A stretch of DNA of 64,000 bases from Prevotella sp. khp7 (GTDB lineage Bacteria > Bacteroidota > Bacteroidia > Bacteroidales > Bacteroidaceae): NCBI RefSeq assembly GCF_900109055.1, contig NZ_FOIV01000003.1, positions 124,001 to 188,000 of the forward strand, read 5' to 3'. The notes beneath the pieces are model-generated. The model was not told where the DNA came from. It saw only the letters and a program-made list of their open reading frames with translations, and made no database searches. Position numbers and translations under genes: made by a program. This document shows, one piece after another, positions 18,214-25,340 of the stretch. Within the stretch, counting starts at the first letter, position 1, and each line of letters begins with the position of its first letter.

Positions 18214-18567
18214 CTATTCCTCTTTTTGTTTCTTATGGATATAGCGAATCTTCATCCCCAGGGTCTCTGCCTGTGTGCGGATGGAGTCTCGTTTGATTCT
18301 CATTCTCGTCAGCAGGGTCAGCTCCTCAGGAGTAGCCTTTAAAGTTTTTTTGTCTTTTTCCACCTTCTGTTGTAGTGAGTCAAGCTCAAGGTTTGCTATC
18401 TGCAACAGACTGTCAGTCCTGAGCAACTCGTCTTGCGCTTTCTTGAGTTCCGTCTCCTGCTTCTCCTTCAGGGCCGCCTTACGACGATTAATCTCCTTTC
18501 TAGTATCTGTCTCGCCACATGCTATCAGCAGTGTGGTGGCCAGGACTATGATGATTCCTTTCTTCAT
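18214..18567 (-). CDS. Small coiled-coil lipoprotein
   Basis: A 117-residue protein with a lipoprotein signal peptide ('MKKGIIIVLATTLLIACGE', lipobox LIAC, Cys at residue 17). The rest is almost entirely charged heptad-like sequence ('RKAALKEKQETELKKAQDELL', 'LELDSLQQKVEKDKKTL'), so a coiled coil is expected. No family is recognised. ATG 18567 is chosen because the upstream in-frame start at 18600 lies in the promoter. It ends about 50 bases before the DUF1599 start. Confidence 0.65.
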   Translation of the reverse strand: MKKGIIIVLATTLLIACGETDTRKEINRRKAALKEKQETELKKAQDELLRTDSLLQIANLELDSLQQKVEKDKKTLKATPEELTLLTRMRIKRDSIRTQAETLGMKIRYIHKKQKEE

Positions 18568-18597
18568 GCCGTTTTGATGATTTACTGAATTCAGGGG

Positions 18598-18605
18598 CAA
18601 AGTTA
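18598..18605 (-). promoter_or_regulatory. -7 element (TAACTTTG) before the small lipoprotein gene
   Basis: The minus-strand TAACTTTG followed by CCCC is about 30 bases before ATG 18567. No convincing -33 motif. Confidence 0.5.
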
Positions 18606-18714
18606 CTAACTTTTTCTGACACTCTGTGGTTTTCTGAAGCTCGTTTGAGCCTTATTAGTATAAAAAGTCTTAATTCTGCGCTTCTTCGTGCAGTATTTGT
18701 CGTGTTTCGCAGTT

Positions 18715-18828
18715 ATGATGTTAGTGGTAATATATAAAAGACGTGTAATGAATAAGACTGTTGAGATGATGCTGATGACGCTTGTCATCGTTCTTCTGGC
18801 AATATTGATGGGGACTTTTGTGGCTTGA
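18715..18828 (+). CDS. Possible micro-ORF encoding a hydrophobic peptide
   Basis: A 37-codon frame (or 26 residues from ATG 18748) encodes a peptide that is almost wholly hydrophobic after 'MNKTVEMM': 'LMTLVIVLLAILMGTFVA'. This is one membrane span. It lies in a stretch of about 590 bases (18606-19195) with no conventional gene. No good promoter or ribosome site is visible, so this is a weak call. Confidence 0.22.
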   Translation: MMLVVIYKRRVMNKTVEMMLMTLVIVLLAILMGTFVA

Positions 18829-18909
18829 GAAATATTGAGACAAACCGTCTGCCTGAACATGCGTGTCGTCTGGACCGGGTGTTGAGACTATTTGAGTCAA
18901 TACTTTGCC

Positions 18910-18932
18910 TAGAGTAAACTCTGACTTTACTC
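18910..18932. repeat. Inverted repeat GAGTAAA-N7-TTTACTC
   Basis: A perfect 7-base inverted repeat with a 7-base loop between the two opposed micro-ORFs. It could be a weak terminator or a protein-binding site. There is no T-run after it. Confidence 0.4.
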
Positions 18933-18957
18933 CGAGGAAAGCCTGAGTTTGGTACGT

Positions 18958-19077
18958 CTAAACCCCAAAATCCCCGTTTCCCCCTTTGGGAACTCTTATT
19001 TGCTGAATGTTCTCACTCAGCCAGTTTGCCAGAACCGTCAGCACAACAATCAATATAGGGTGCAGCGTCTTTTTCAT
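18958..19077 (-). CDS. Possible 39-residue single-span membrane peptide
   Basis: The frame starts 'MKKTLHPILIVVLTVLANWL', a basic N-terminus plus one hydrophobic span, and ends in a Gly-rich tail 'RVPKGGNGDFGV'. A near-consensus -7 element (CACCTTTG, 19091-19098 minus strand) is 13 bases before the ATG, which raises it above chance. It is divergent from cca. The tail is encoded by a GTTTCCC...GGGAAC palindrome similar to the units at 38.6 kb. It resembles the general class of short single-span peptides seen in Bacteroidales, but I cannot assign a family. Confidence 0.4.
   Translation of the reverse strand: MKKTLHPILIVVLTVLANWLSENIQQIRVPKGGNGDFGV
18976..18993. repeat. Single GTTtCCC-N5-GGGAAC palindrome
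   Basis: An 18-base imperfect palindrome resembling the units of the array at 38610-38703. It overlaps the 3' part of the micro-ORF at 18958-19077. Confidence 0.45.
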
Positions 19078-19163
19078 TCCAATGTGACTGCAAAGGTGAG
19101 AGCTATTTTCCTAAATAAAAAAGAAAAAGGTGTGTAAAATGCGGATATGTGGGAAAAAATGTG

Positions 19164-19171
19164 TATCTTTG
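19164..19171 (+). promoter_or_regulatory. -7 element (TATCTTTG) before cca
   Basis: TATCTTTG followed by CAGCC fits TAnnTTTG. It places the transcript start near 19176 and so supports ATG 19196, not the upstream frame start at 19130. Confidence 0.55.
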
Positions 19172-19195
19172 CAGCCTAAAATGAGAAGCAAAGGG

Positions 19196-20632
19196 ATGAA
19201 ACTATATAGCGACGAAGAACTAGCGGAGATATTAGATCAGGAAATATTCCATCAGATCAGTGATGCTGCAGACCGACTTGGGCTGGAGTGTTACGTGGTT
19301 GGTGGATACGTGAGGGACATCTTTTTGGAGCGCCCTTCAAACGATATCGACGTGGTGGTGGTTGGTAGCGGCATCTCTGTGGCTGAGGAACTGAAACGGA
19401 TGGTGGGCAAGAAAGCGCATCTTAGTGTGTTCCGCAACTTTGGTACGGCTCAGGTGAAGTTCCGTCAGAAAGGTGTGGAGTACGAGGTGGAGTTTGTTGG
19501 AGCCCGTAAGGAGAGCTATAGTCACGACTCTCGCAAACCCGTTGTGGAAGACGGGACGCTGGAGGACGATCAGAACCGCCGCGACTTTACTATTAATGCG
19601 ATGGCAATTTGCCTGAACAAAAAACGCTTTGGGGAACTCGTGGATCCCTTCAATGGACTTGCTGACCTCGAGGATGGTATCATTGCCACGCCTCTGGAAC
19701 CTGGTATCACTTTCTCTGACGACCCCCTTCGCATGATGCGTTGCATCCGCTTCGCTACCCAACTGAACTTCAAGATAGAAGACGAGACCTTTGAGGCTCT
19801 TGAACGAATGGCCGACAGAATCAAAATCGTGAGTGGCGAGCGTATTAAGGACGAACTCAACAAGATTATACTCTCGCCCCAACCCAGTAAAGGTTTTGTT
19901 GATCTGCAGCGTTGCGGGCTTCTGAATATCATCCTGCCAGAACTCGCTGCTCTTGACATCGTGGAGCAGAAGAATGGTAGGGCACATAAGAACAACTTTT
20001 ATCACACGCTGGAGGTGCTGGATAACGTGGCCTCCAAGTCCGACAACCTATGGTTGCGATGGGGCGCGCTGATGCATGATATCGGTAAGACCAAGTCGAA
20101 ACGCTGGGATCCCGCCATTGGCTGGACCTTTCATAATCATAATATGATAGGTGCGAAGATGGTACCTCAGATATTCCGTCGCCTGATGCTCCCGATGGAC
20201 ATGAAGATGAAGTATGTTCAGAAGCTCGTCGACCTCCACATGCGTCCTATCGCCATTGCCGACGACGAGGTGACAGACTCGGCTGTACGTCGATTGCTGA
20301 ATGATGCCGGTGAGGATATCGAAGACCTGATGACCCTTTGCGAGGCAGATATCACGTCGAAGAACGAGGTAAGGAAAAAACTTTTCCTAGAGAACTTCCG
20401 TATGGTACGCGAAAAGCTTGCCGACCTGAAAGAAAAAGACTATGTGCGACTGCTTCAGCCCGTGATTGACGGTAATGAGATTATGGAAATCTTCCACCTC
20501 AAACCGAGTCGTGAAGTGGGTTTACTGAAGCAATACCTGAAAGACGCGGTGCTCGACAATAGGGTTGAGAACGAACGTGAACCGCTGATGGCGCTGCTCA
20601 TGGAAAAGGCAAAACAAATGAAACTGATATAA
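19196..20632 (+). CDS. cca: CCA tRNA nucleotidyltransferase with HD domain
   Basis: A 478-residue cytoplasmic enzyme that adds or repairs the 3'-CCA of tRNAs. The class II nucleotidyltransferase head has 'YVVGGYVRDIFL' and the metal-binding 'SNDIDVVVVG' (Asp-x-Asp). 'RRDFTINAMAICL' and 'DPLRMMRCIRFA' are nucleotide- and tRNA-binding motifs. The C-terminal HD domain has 'RWGALMHDIGKTKS', as in bacterial poly(A)-polymerase-like CCA enzymes. ATG 19196 is preceded by AAAGGG and agrees with the -7 element. The GH89 gene starts ten bases downstream. Confidence 0.93.
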   Translation: MKLYSDEELAEILDQEIFHQISDAADRLGLECYVVGGYVRDIFLERPSNDIDVVVVGSGISVAEELKRMVGKKAHLSVFRNFGTAQVKFRQKGVEYEVEFVGARKESYSHDSRKPVVEDGTLEDDQNRRDFTINAMAICLNKKRFGELVDPFNGLADLEDGIIATPLEPGITFSDDPLRMMRCIRFATQLNFKIEDETFEALERMADRIKIVSGERIKDELNKIILSPQPSKGFVDLQRCGLLNIILPELAALDIVEQKNGRAHKNNFYHTLEVLDNVASKSDNLWLRWGALMHDIGKTKSKRWDPAIGWTFHNHNMIGAKMVPQIFRRLMLPMDMKMKYVQKLVDLHMRPIAIADDEVTDSAVRRLLNDAGEDIEDLMTLCEADITSKNEVRKKLFLENFRMVREKLADLKEKDYVRLLQPVIDGNEIMEIFHLKPSREVGLLKQYLKDAVLDNRVENEREPLMALLMEKAKQMKLI

Positions 20633-20642
20633 CAAAGAAAAA

Positions 20643-22850
20643 ATGAGAAAACTACTAACCCTGATTGCTATTCTGCTTTCGATGCAGATGATAGCTAATC
20701 CTGTTGATGATCTGCTTGAACGAATCGATAAAGGCGCTTCTGCCAAGTTTAAGATTGAGAAAGTGACGAGTAAGACAGATTACTTCGAACTTGACCAGCA
20801 AGGACGGAAGGTTGTTGTAAAAGGCAACAACTGGGTGAATATCGCTTCTGGCGTCAACTGGTATCTGAAATACTATGCTGGCATCCATCTGTCTTGGAAT
20901 CAGATGCAAGCCAAACTCCCTGCTGTGTTACCAGCGGTGAAGCAGCGAGAGCGGCATGAGACCAGCCTGTCGCAACGTTATGCTTTCAACTACTGCACCT
21001 TCTCTTACTCGATGGCTTTCTGGGACTGGAAGCGTTGGGAACAAGAAATCGACTGGCTCGCCCTGCATGGGGTGAACCTGCCCTTGGCTATCGTTGGCGA
21101 GGAGTGCGTATGGCGTAATATGCTGCTCAAGTTGGGGTATACAGAACAAGAGGTGGGCGAGTTTATCGCAGGCCCGGCCTTCCTGGCTTGGTGGGAGATG
21201 AATAACCTTGAAGGGTGGGGCGGCCCTCTGCCTCTCTCCTGGTATGCTCGTCAGGAGAAACTGCAGAAACAGATTCTTGCTCGTATGAAGCAGCTTGACA
21301 TGCATCCTGTGTTGCCAGGCTATTGTGGTATGGTGCCTCACGATGCAAAGGCTAAATTAGGACTCAATGTCGCTGATGCAGGACTTTGGAACGGATTCCA
21401 CCGTCCAGCCAACCTGTTGCCTACAGATCCGCGATTTGCTGAGATAGCCACTTTATATTATAATGAACTTACACGTCTATATGGTAAGGCTGACTATTAC
21501 TCCATGGATCCCTTCCATGAGAGCGACGACGATCCTACCATCGACTACGCCAAGGCTGGCGAGGCTCTGATGGCTGCCATGAAACGTGTGAATCCCAAAG
21601 CGACTTGGGTGATTCAGGGGTGGACGGAGAATCCCCGTCCGCAAATGGTGGATGGCATGAAGACAGGCGACTTGCTGGTGCTCGACCTCTTCTCGGAGTG
21701 TCGCCCCATGTTTGGTATCCCCAGCATATGGAAGCGCGACGAGGGCTACAAACAGCACGAGTGGTTGTTCTGCCTGTTAGAGAACTTTGGAGGAAATGTC
21801 GGCCTTCATGGTCGTATGGATCAGTTGCTCGATAATTTCTATACAGACAAGAAAAACTGTAAAGGCATAGGCTTCACGATGGAGGGTTCGGAGAATAATC
21901 CTGTGATGTTTGAGTTGATGAGTGAGTTGCCTTGGCGCCCAGAGAAGTTTACCAAGGAGGGTTGGATAAAAAAATATGTGAAGGCCCGCTATGGCGTAGA
22001 AGATCCGACTGTTGAGAATGCATGGATGATTCTTGTCCAGAGCATTTACAATTGTCCTGCAGGTAACAATCAGCAGGGCCCTCATGAGAGCATCTTCTGT
22101 GGGCGTCCTACGCTGAATAACTTTCAGGCTTCTTCGTGGTCGAAGATGAAGAATTATTACGACCCCGCAGATACCCGTGAGGCGGCACGACTCATGAATA
22201 GTGTGGCAGAGAAGTATCGTGGCAACAATAATTTCGAATTTGATTTGGTTGATATTACGCGTCAGGCTCTTGCAGATCAGGCTCGTTTGCAGTATCAGCG
22301 TACCATTGCCGACTATAAGGCTTTCAGTCGTAAGGATTTTGAAAAGGATGCACAGCGCTTCCTTGATATGTTGCTGATACAGGATAAACTTTTGGGTACA
22401 CGTTCGGAGTTCCGTTTAGGACATTGGACGGAGCCCGCTATCGCTTGTGGCTCTACACCAGAAGAGAAGAGACTCTATGAATGGAATGCGCGTGTGCAGA
22501 TAACCACCTGGGGCAATCGTTTCTGTGCGGATTCAGGCCTGCGCGATTATGCTCATAAGGAGTGGCAGGGAATACTGAAAGATTTTTACTACGTTAGATG
22601 GAAAACATACTTCGGAGCCCTTGCTGATCAGATGAAGGCTCAGACAGGTCCTCAGCCGGAATTACTGGGTGGCGGTCCTAATGCCACCAAAACTGCTGCC
22701 GAACTCTTTCAGATGGCTCTTCCTCAGGAGGTGAAGCTCGACTACTATGCCATGGAAGAGCCTTGGACACTAAGTCAGAAACCATACTCGGCTGCCCCTG
22801 AGGGCTCGCCCGTAGACATTGCCAGGGAAGTAATGGAGTATATAAAATAA
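20643..22850 (+). CDS. Alpha-N-acetylglucosaminidase, GH89 (NAGLU)
   Basis: A 735-residue exported glycosidase with a Sec signal peptide (about residues 1-19). The N-terminal GH89 domain spans about 20-100, followed by the barrel: 'RYAFNYCTFSYSMAFWDWKRWEQEIDWLALHGVNLPLAI' (split over two strands), 'WGGPLPLSWYARQ', 'YYSMDPFHESDD', 'WVIQGWTENPRP' and 'GFTMEGSENNPVMFEL'. Conserved Glu residues in the last motifs are candidates for the catalytic pair. GH89 removes terminal alpha-linked GlcNAc from heparan sulfate, or from gastric mucin in some bacteria. It is followed 26 bases later by a membrane protein resembling the lysosomal acetyltransferase that prepares its substrate in animals. Confidence 0.93.
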   Translation: MRKLLTLIAILLSMQMIANPVDDLLERIDKGASAKFKIEKVTSKTDYFELDQQGRKVVVKGNNWVNIASGVNWYLKYYAGIHLSWNQMQAKLPAVLPAVKQRERHETSLSQRYAFNYCTFSYSMAFWDWKRWEQEIDWLALHGVNLPLAIVGEECVWRNMLLKLGYTEQEVGEFIAGPAFLAWWEMNNLEGWGGPLPLSWYARQEKLQKQILARMKQLDMHPVLPGYCGMVPHDAKAKLGLNVADAGLWNGFHRPANLLPTDPRFAEIATLYYNELTRLYGKADYYSMDPFHESDDDPTIDYAKAGEALMAAMKRVNPKATWVIQGWTENPRPQMVDGMKTGDLLVLDLFSECRPMFGIPSIWKRDEGYKQHEWLFCLLENFGGNVGLHGRMDQLLDNFYTDKKNCKGIGFTMEGSENNPVMFELMSELPWRPEKFTKEGWIKKYVKARYGVEDPTVENAWMILVQSIYNCPAGNNQQGPHESIFCGRPTLNNFQASSWSKMKNYYDPADTREAARLMNSVAEKYRGNNNFEFDLVDITRQALADQARLQYQRTIADYKAFSRKDFEKDAQRFLDMLLIQDKLLGTRSEFRLGHWTEPAIACGSTPEEKRLYEWNARVQITTWGNRFCADSGLRDYAHKEWQGILKDFYYVRWKTYFGALADQMKAQTGPQPELLGGGPNATKTAAELFQMALPQEVKLDYYAMEEPWTLSQKPYSAAPEGSPVDIAREVMEYIK

Positions 22851-22870
22851 ATCCGCGTTAATCCGTGCCT
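22849..22870. repeat. Copy of the dispersed ATCCGTG repeat
   Basis: 'ATCCGCGTTAATCCGTGCC' lies in the short gap between the GH89 and acetyltransferase genes. Related copies are at 29990, 36458-36543 and 41272. Confidence 0.5.
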
Positions 22871-22876
22871 AAATAT

Positions 22877-23953
22877 ATGGAAAAGTCAAAACGGTTATTG
22901 AGTCTCGACATCCTGCGTGGTATCACTGTTGCAGGTATGATTCTGGTAAACAACGGCTGGGGGGAATCGTTCGAGATGCTCCGTCATTCTAAGTGGAACG
23001 GAATGACACCTTGTGATCTTGTCTTTCCGTTCTTCCTGTTTATCATGGGAATCTCATGTTATCTCTCGTTGGTCAAGTCGGAGTTCAAGCCTACACCGCA
23101 GGTTGTCCGTCGTATTGTGAAGCGAACGGTACTGCTATTCGTTATAGGATTGTTTATCAACTGGTTTGATCATGCGATAGAAGGTGATTTCCTTTGTTTT
23201 GACCATCTCCGTATCTGGGCTGTGATGCAGCGTATTGCTCTTTGCTATGGTATCGTGTCGCTCTTTGCCTTGTTTTGCAATCATAAGTATACCATCCATG
23301 TCATTGTTGGCATTCTCGTTGTCTATACGGCCATACTCGTGTTAGGAAATGGATATGCATACGATGCAGATGTGAACATCCTGGCTCAGGCAGATTTGAA
23401 ACTCTTTGGCTATGATCATATATATCACAAAAGCCCTGTGGATCCTGAAGGCCTATTGGGTACCATTTCTTCTGTAGCTCACGTATTGCTAGGTTTTTAT
23501 TGTGGTATGCTTATTCGTCAGAAGGATACCGTCGAGAAGAAGGTCATTGCCTTATTTGTTGTGGGCACGGTTCTTGTGATTGGTGGCTATTTGCTATCAT
23601 ATGGTCTTCCTATCAACAAGCGTATCTGGAGTCCCAGTTACGTGATGATGACCTGTGGCTTGGCATCGTTGCTTCAGGCTTTCCTGATGTACGTGGTTGA
23701 TATCCAGCAGAAAACTAAATGGACAACCTTCTTCCATGTGTTTGGTGTGAATGCTCTTGCTCTCTACGTTTCGAGTGAGTTACTGCAGATATTTTTGAAA
23801 AACGTCGGTATGTCAGAGATGATTTATAATGGTATTCATGCAGTTATAGTTCCTTTGAAATGGGCCTCGCTTGTCTATGCCCTATATTTCGTGCTGCTCA
23901 ACTTTGCTATAGGTTATATATTATACCGCAAGAAGATATATATAAAACTATAA
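22877..23953 (+). CDS. Heparan-alpha-glucosaminide N-acetyltransferase-like membrane protein (DUF5009/DUF1624 type)
   Basis: A 358-residue protein with about ten membrane spans. It opens 'RLLSLDILRGITVAGMILVNN', then 'GMTPCDLVFPFFLFIMGIS', where the Asp-Leu-Val-Phe-Pro-Phe-Phe stretch is shared with animal HGSNAT and its bacterial relatives. 'LLGTISSVAHVLLG' and 'INKRIWSPSYVMMTCGLAS' are further family signatures. HGSNAT passes acetyl groups across the lysosomal membrane to terminal glucosamine of heparan sulfate. A similar role for this protein is inferred from similarity and from the adjacent GH89 gene. ATG 22877 is used because 22865 lies within the repeat. Confidence 0.82.
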   Translation: MEKSKRLLSLDILRGITVAGMILVNNGWGESFEMLRHSKWNGMTPCDLVFPFFLFIMGISCYLSLVKSEFKPTPQVVRRIVKRTVLLFVIGLFINWFDHAIEGDFLCFDHLRIWAVMQRIALCYGIVSLFALFCNHKYTIHVIVGILVVYTAILVLGNGYAYDADVNILAQADLKLFGYDHIYHKSPVDPEGLLGTISSVAHVLLGFYCGMLIRQKDTVEKKVIALFVVGTVLVIGGYLLSYGLPINKRIWSPSYVMMTCGLASLLQAFLMYVVDIQQKTKWTTFFHVFGVNALALYVSSELLQIFLKNVGMSEMIYNGIHAVIVPLKWASLVYALYFVLLNFAIGYILYRKKIYIKL

Positions 23954-24014
23954 AATAGGAAATAAACTTTGTTAAAATAGACTGACTGAGATATATCGTT
24001 AGATATATTTTTTG

Positions 24015-24022
24015 TACCTTTG
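24015..24022 (+). promoter_or_regulatory. -7 element (TACCTTTG) of the RND efflux operon
   Basis: TACCTTTG then CACC, about 80 bases before ATG 24104. Just upstream are two near-copies of GATATAT (23989-24010), a possible operator. No regulator gene is adjacent. Confidence 0.55.
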
Positions 24023-24103
24023 CACCTCGGAAACTAGATGACGATATAAAGTTTTCGTTCTGTAAGCTTCATGGAATAATATATAATTACAATAATTTAA
24101 ATT

Positions 24104-25282
24104 ATGAAAATGAACAAGATTTTGATGTTTACTGCCGCAACGATGCTGTTGGCATCATGTGGTGGTGGCGGTGGTCGCCCCTCATTTGGCGACAACGAGT
24201 ATCCTGTAGTAGAGGTGGGCACGTCGAGCACAACGATGCAGTCTACATATCCTGCAGTGATCAAAGGTGTACAGGATGTAGAGATTCATCCGAAAGTACA
24301 GGGATTTATTACCCAGATTAATGTGAAAGAGGGTCAGACAGTAGCTGCTGGTCAGATACTTTTCGTATTGGATAACGTGACCTATCAGGCTCAGGTGCGT
24401 CAGGCCCAGGCTTCAGTCAATACTGCTAAGGCTTCAGCTAATACAGCCAAGTTGAGTTTCGAGAATTCTCAGAAGTTGCATGAGAGTGGTGTGATTGGTG
24501 ACTTTGAACTCCAGTCGGCTACTAATCAGTATGAGCAGGCAAAGGCTTCTTTGGCTCAGGCAGAGGCTGCTTTGTCTTCAGCTAAAGAGATGCTCAGCTT
24601 TTGTTATGTGAAGAGTCCCGCCTCTGGTGTCGTAGGTTCACTTCCTTATAAAGTAGGTACCCTTGTAAGTGCAAGTAATACTCTGACTACGGTGTCGAAC
24701 ATCAGTTCTATGGAGGTTTATTTCTCTATGACAGAGAAAGACGTACTTGAGATGGGCAAGAACGAGGGTGGTCTTAATGGCGCTATCTCTCAGATGCCAG
24801 CAGTAAAGCTTCAGCTTGCTGATGGTTCTATGTATGGTCTTGAAGGTACGGTTACGAAAATGAGTGGTGTGATAGATGCCGCTACAGGTTCTGTACAGAT
24901 GATTGCCGTATTCCAGAATCCTGAGAAGTTGCTGAAGAGTGGAGGCTCTGGTACAATCGTGATTCCTCACAGCACCTCGTCGGCTATCATCATCCCCCAG
25001 TCTGCAGTGTCAGAAGTTCAGAACAAGAAGTTCGTTTACCTGCTTGGTGCAGAGAACAAGGTAAAGTATAGCGAGATTACGGTTAATCCACAGAACGACG
25101 GTATGAACTATGTTGTTACAGGAGGATTGAAGACCGGTGATAAATATGTGACTAATGGCATCACTAAGTTGACCGATGGTATGGAGATCGTTCCTATTAC
25201 CCCCGAGCGTTATCAGCAGAAGATCGATGAGCAAGCTAAGGCCATGACTGCTGGTGATATCGTAGGCGCGATGAAGAAGTAA
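24104..25282 (+). CDS. RND efflux periplasmic adaptor (membrane fusion lipoprotein)
   Basis: A 392-residue lipoprotein (signal peptide with lipobox 'LLASC', Cys near residue 19, then a Gly run). Typical adaptor layout: the lipoyl/barrel-sandwich motif 'VEIHPKVQGFITQINVKEGQTVAAGQILF', a helical hairpin rich in Ala/Gln (about 85-165), the second lipoyl half 'CYVKSPASGVVGSLPYKVGTLV', and beta-barrel and membrane-proximal domains to the end. It links the inner-membrane pump to the outer-membrane channel. First gene of a three-gene operon. Confidence 0.94.
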   Translation: MKMNKILMFTAATMLLASCGGGGGRPSFGDNEYPVVEVGTSSTTMQSTYPAVIKGVQDVEIHPKVQGFITQINVKEGQTVAAGQILFVLDNVTYQAQVRQAQASVNTAKASANTAKLSFENSQKLHESGVIGDFELQSATNQYEQAKASLAQAEAALSSAKEMLSFCYVKSPASGVVGSLPYKVGTLVSASNTLTTVSNISSMEVYFSMTEKDVLEMGKNEGGLNGAISQMPAVKLQLADGSMYGLEGTVTKMSGVIDAATGSVQMIAVFQNPEKLLKSGGSGTIVIPHSTSSAIIIPQSAVSEVQNKKFVYLLGAENKVKYSEITVNPQNDGMNYVVTGGLKTGDKYVTNGITKLTDGMEIVPITPERYQQKIDEQAKAMTAGDIVGAMKK

Positions 25283-25284
25283 CT

Positions 25285-25340
25285 TTGAAAGAAGTTAGTA
25301 GAAGTTAAGAAGTTAGAAGAAGTAAAGAAGTTAAAAGAAT
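25285..25340. repeat. Low-complexity AGAAGTTA spacer repeat
   Basis: The gap between the adaptor and pump genes is made of repeated, slightly varied AAGAAGTTA units. Similar A/G-rich spacer text recurs between other co-transcribed genes here. Confidence 0.5.

Noticed and set aside
18606..18860. An 84-codon minus-strand frame in the gap before the small lipoprotein gene
   Set aside because: It runs over the lipoprotein promoter region, has Thr/Ile/Asn-rich random-looking content and no start signal.
18949..19137. A 62-codon + strand frame before cca
   Set aside because: No promoter or family, and it overlaps the better-supported minus-strand micro-ORF and the cca upstream region.
19337..20005. 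A 222-codon minus-strand frame across cca
   Set aside because: Shadow of cca; no motif, no promoter, and the + strand enzyme is certain.
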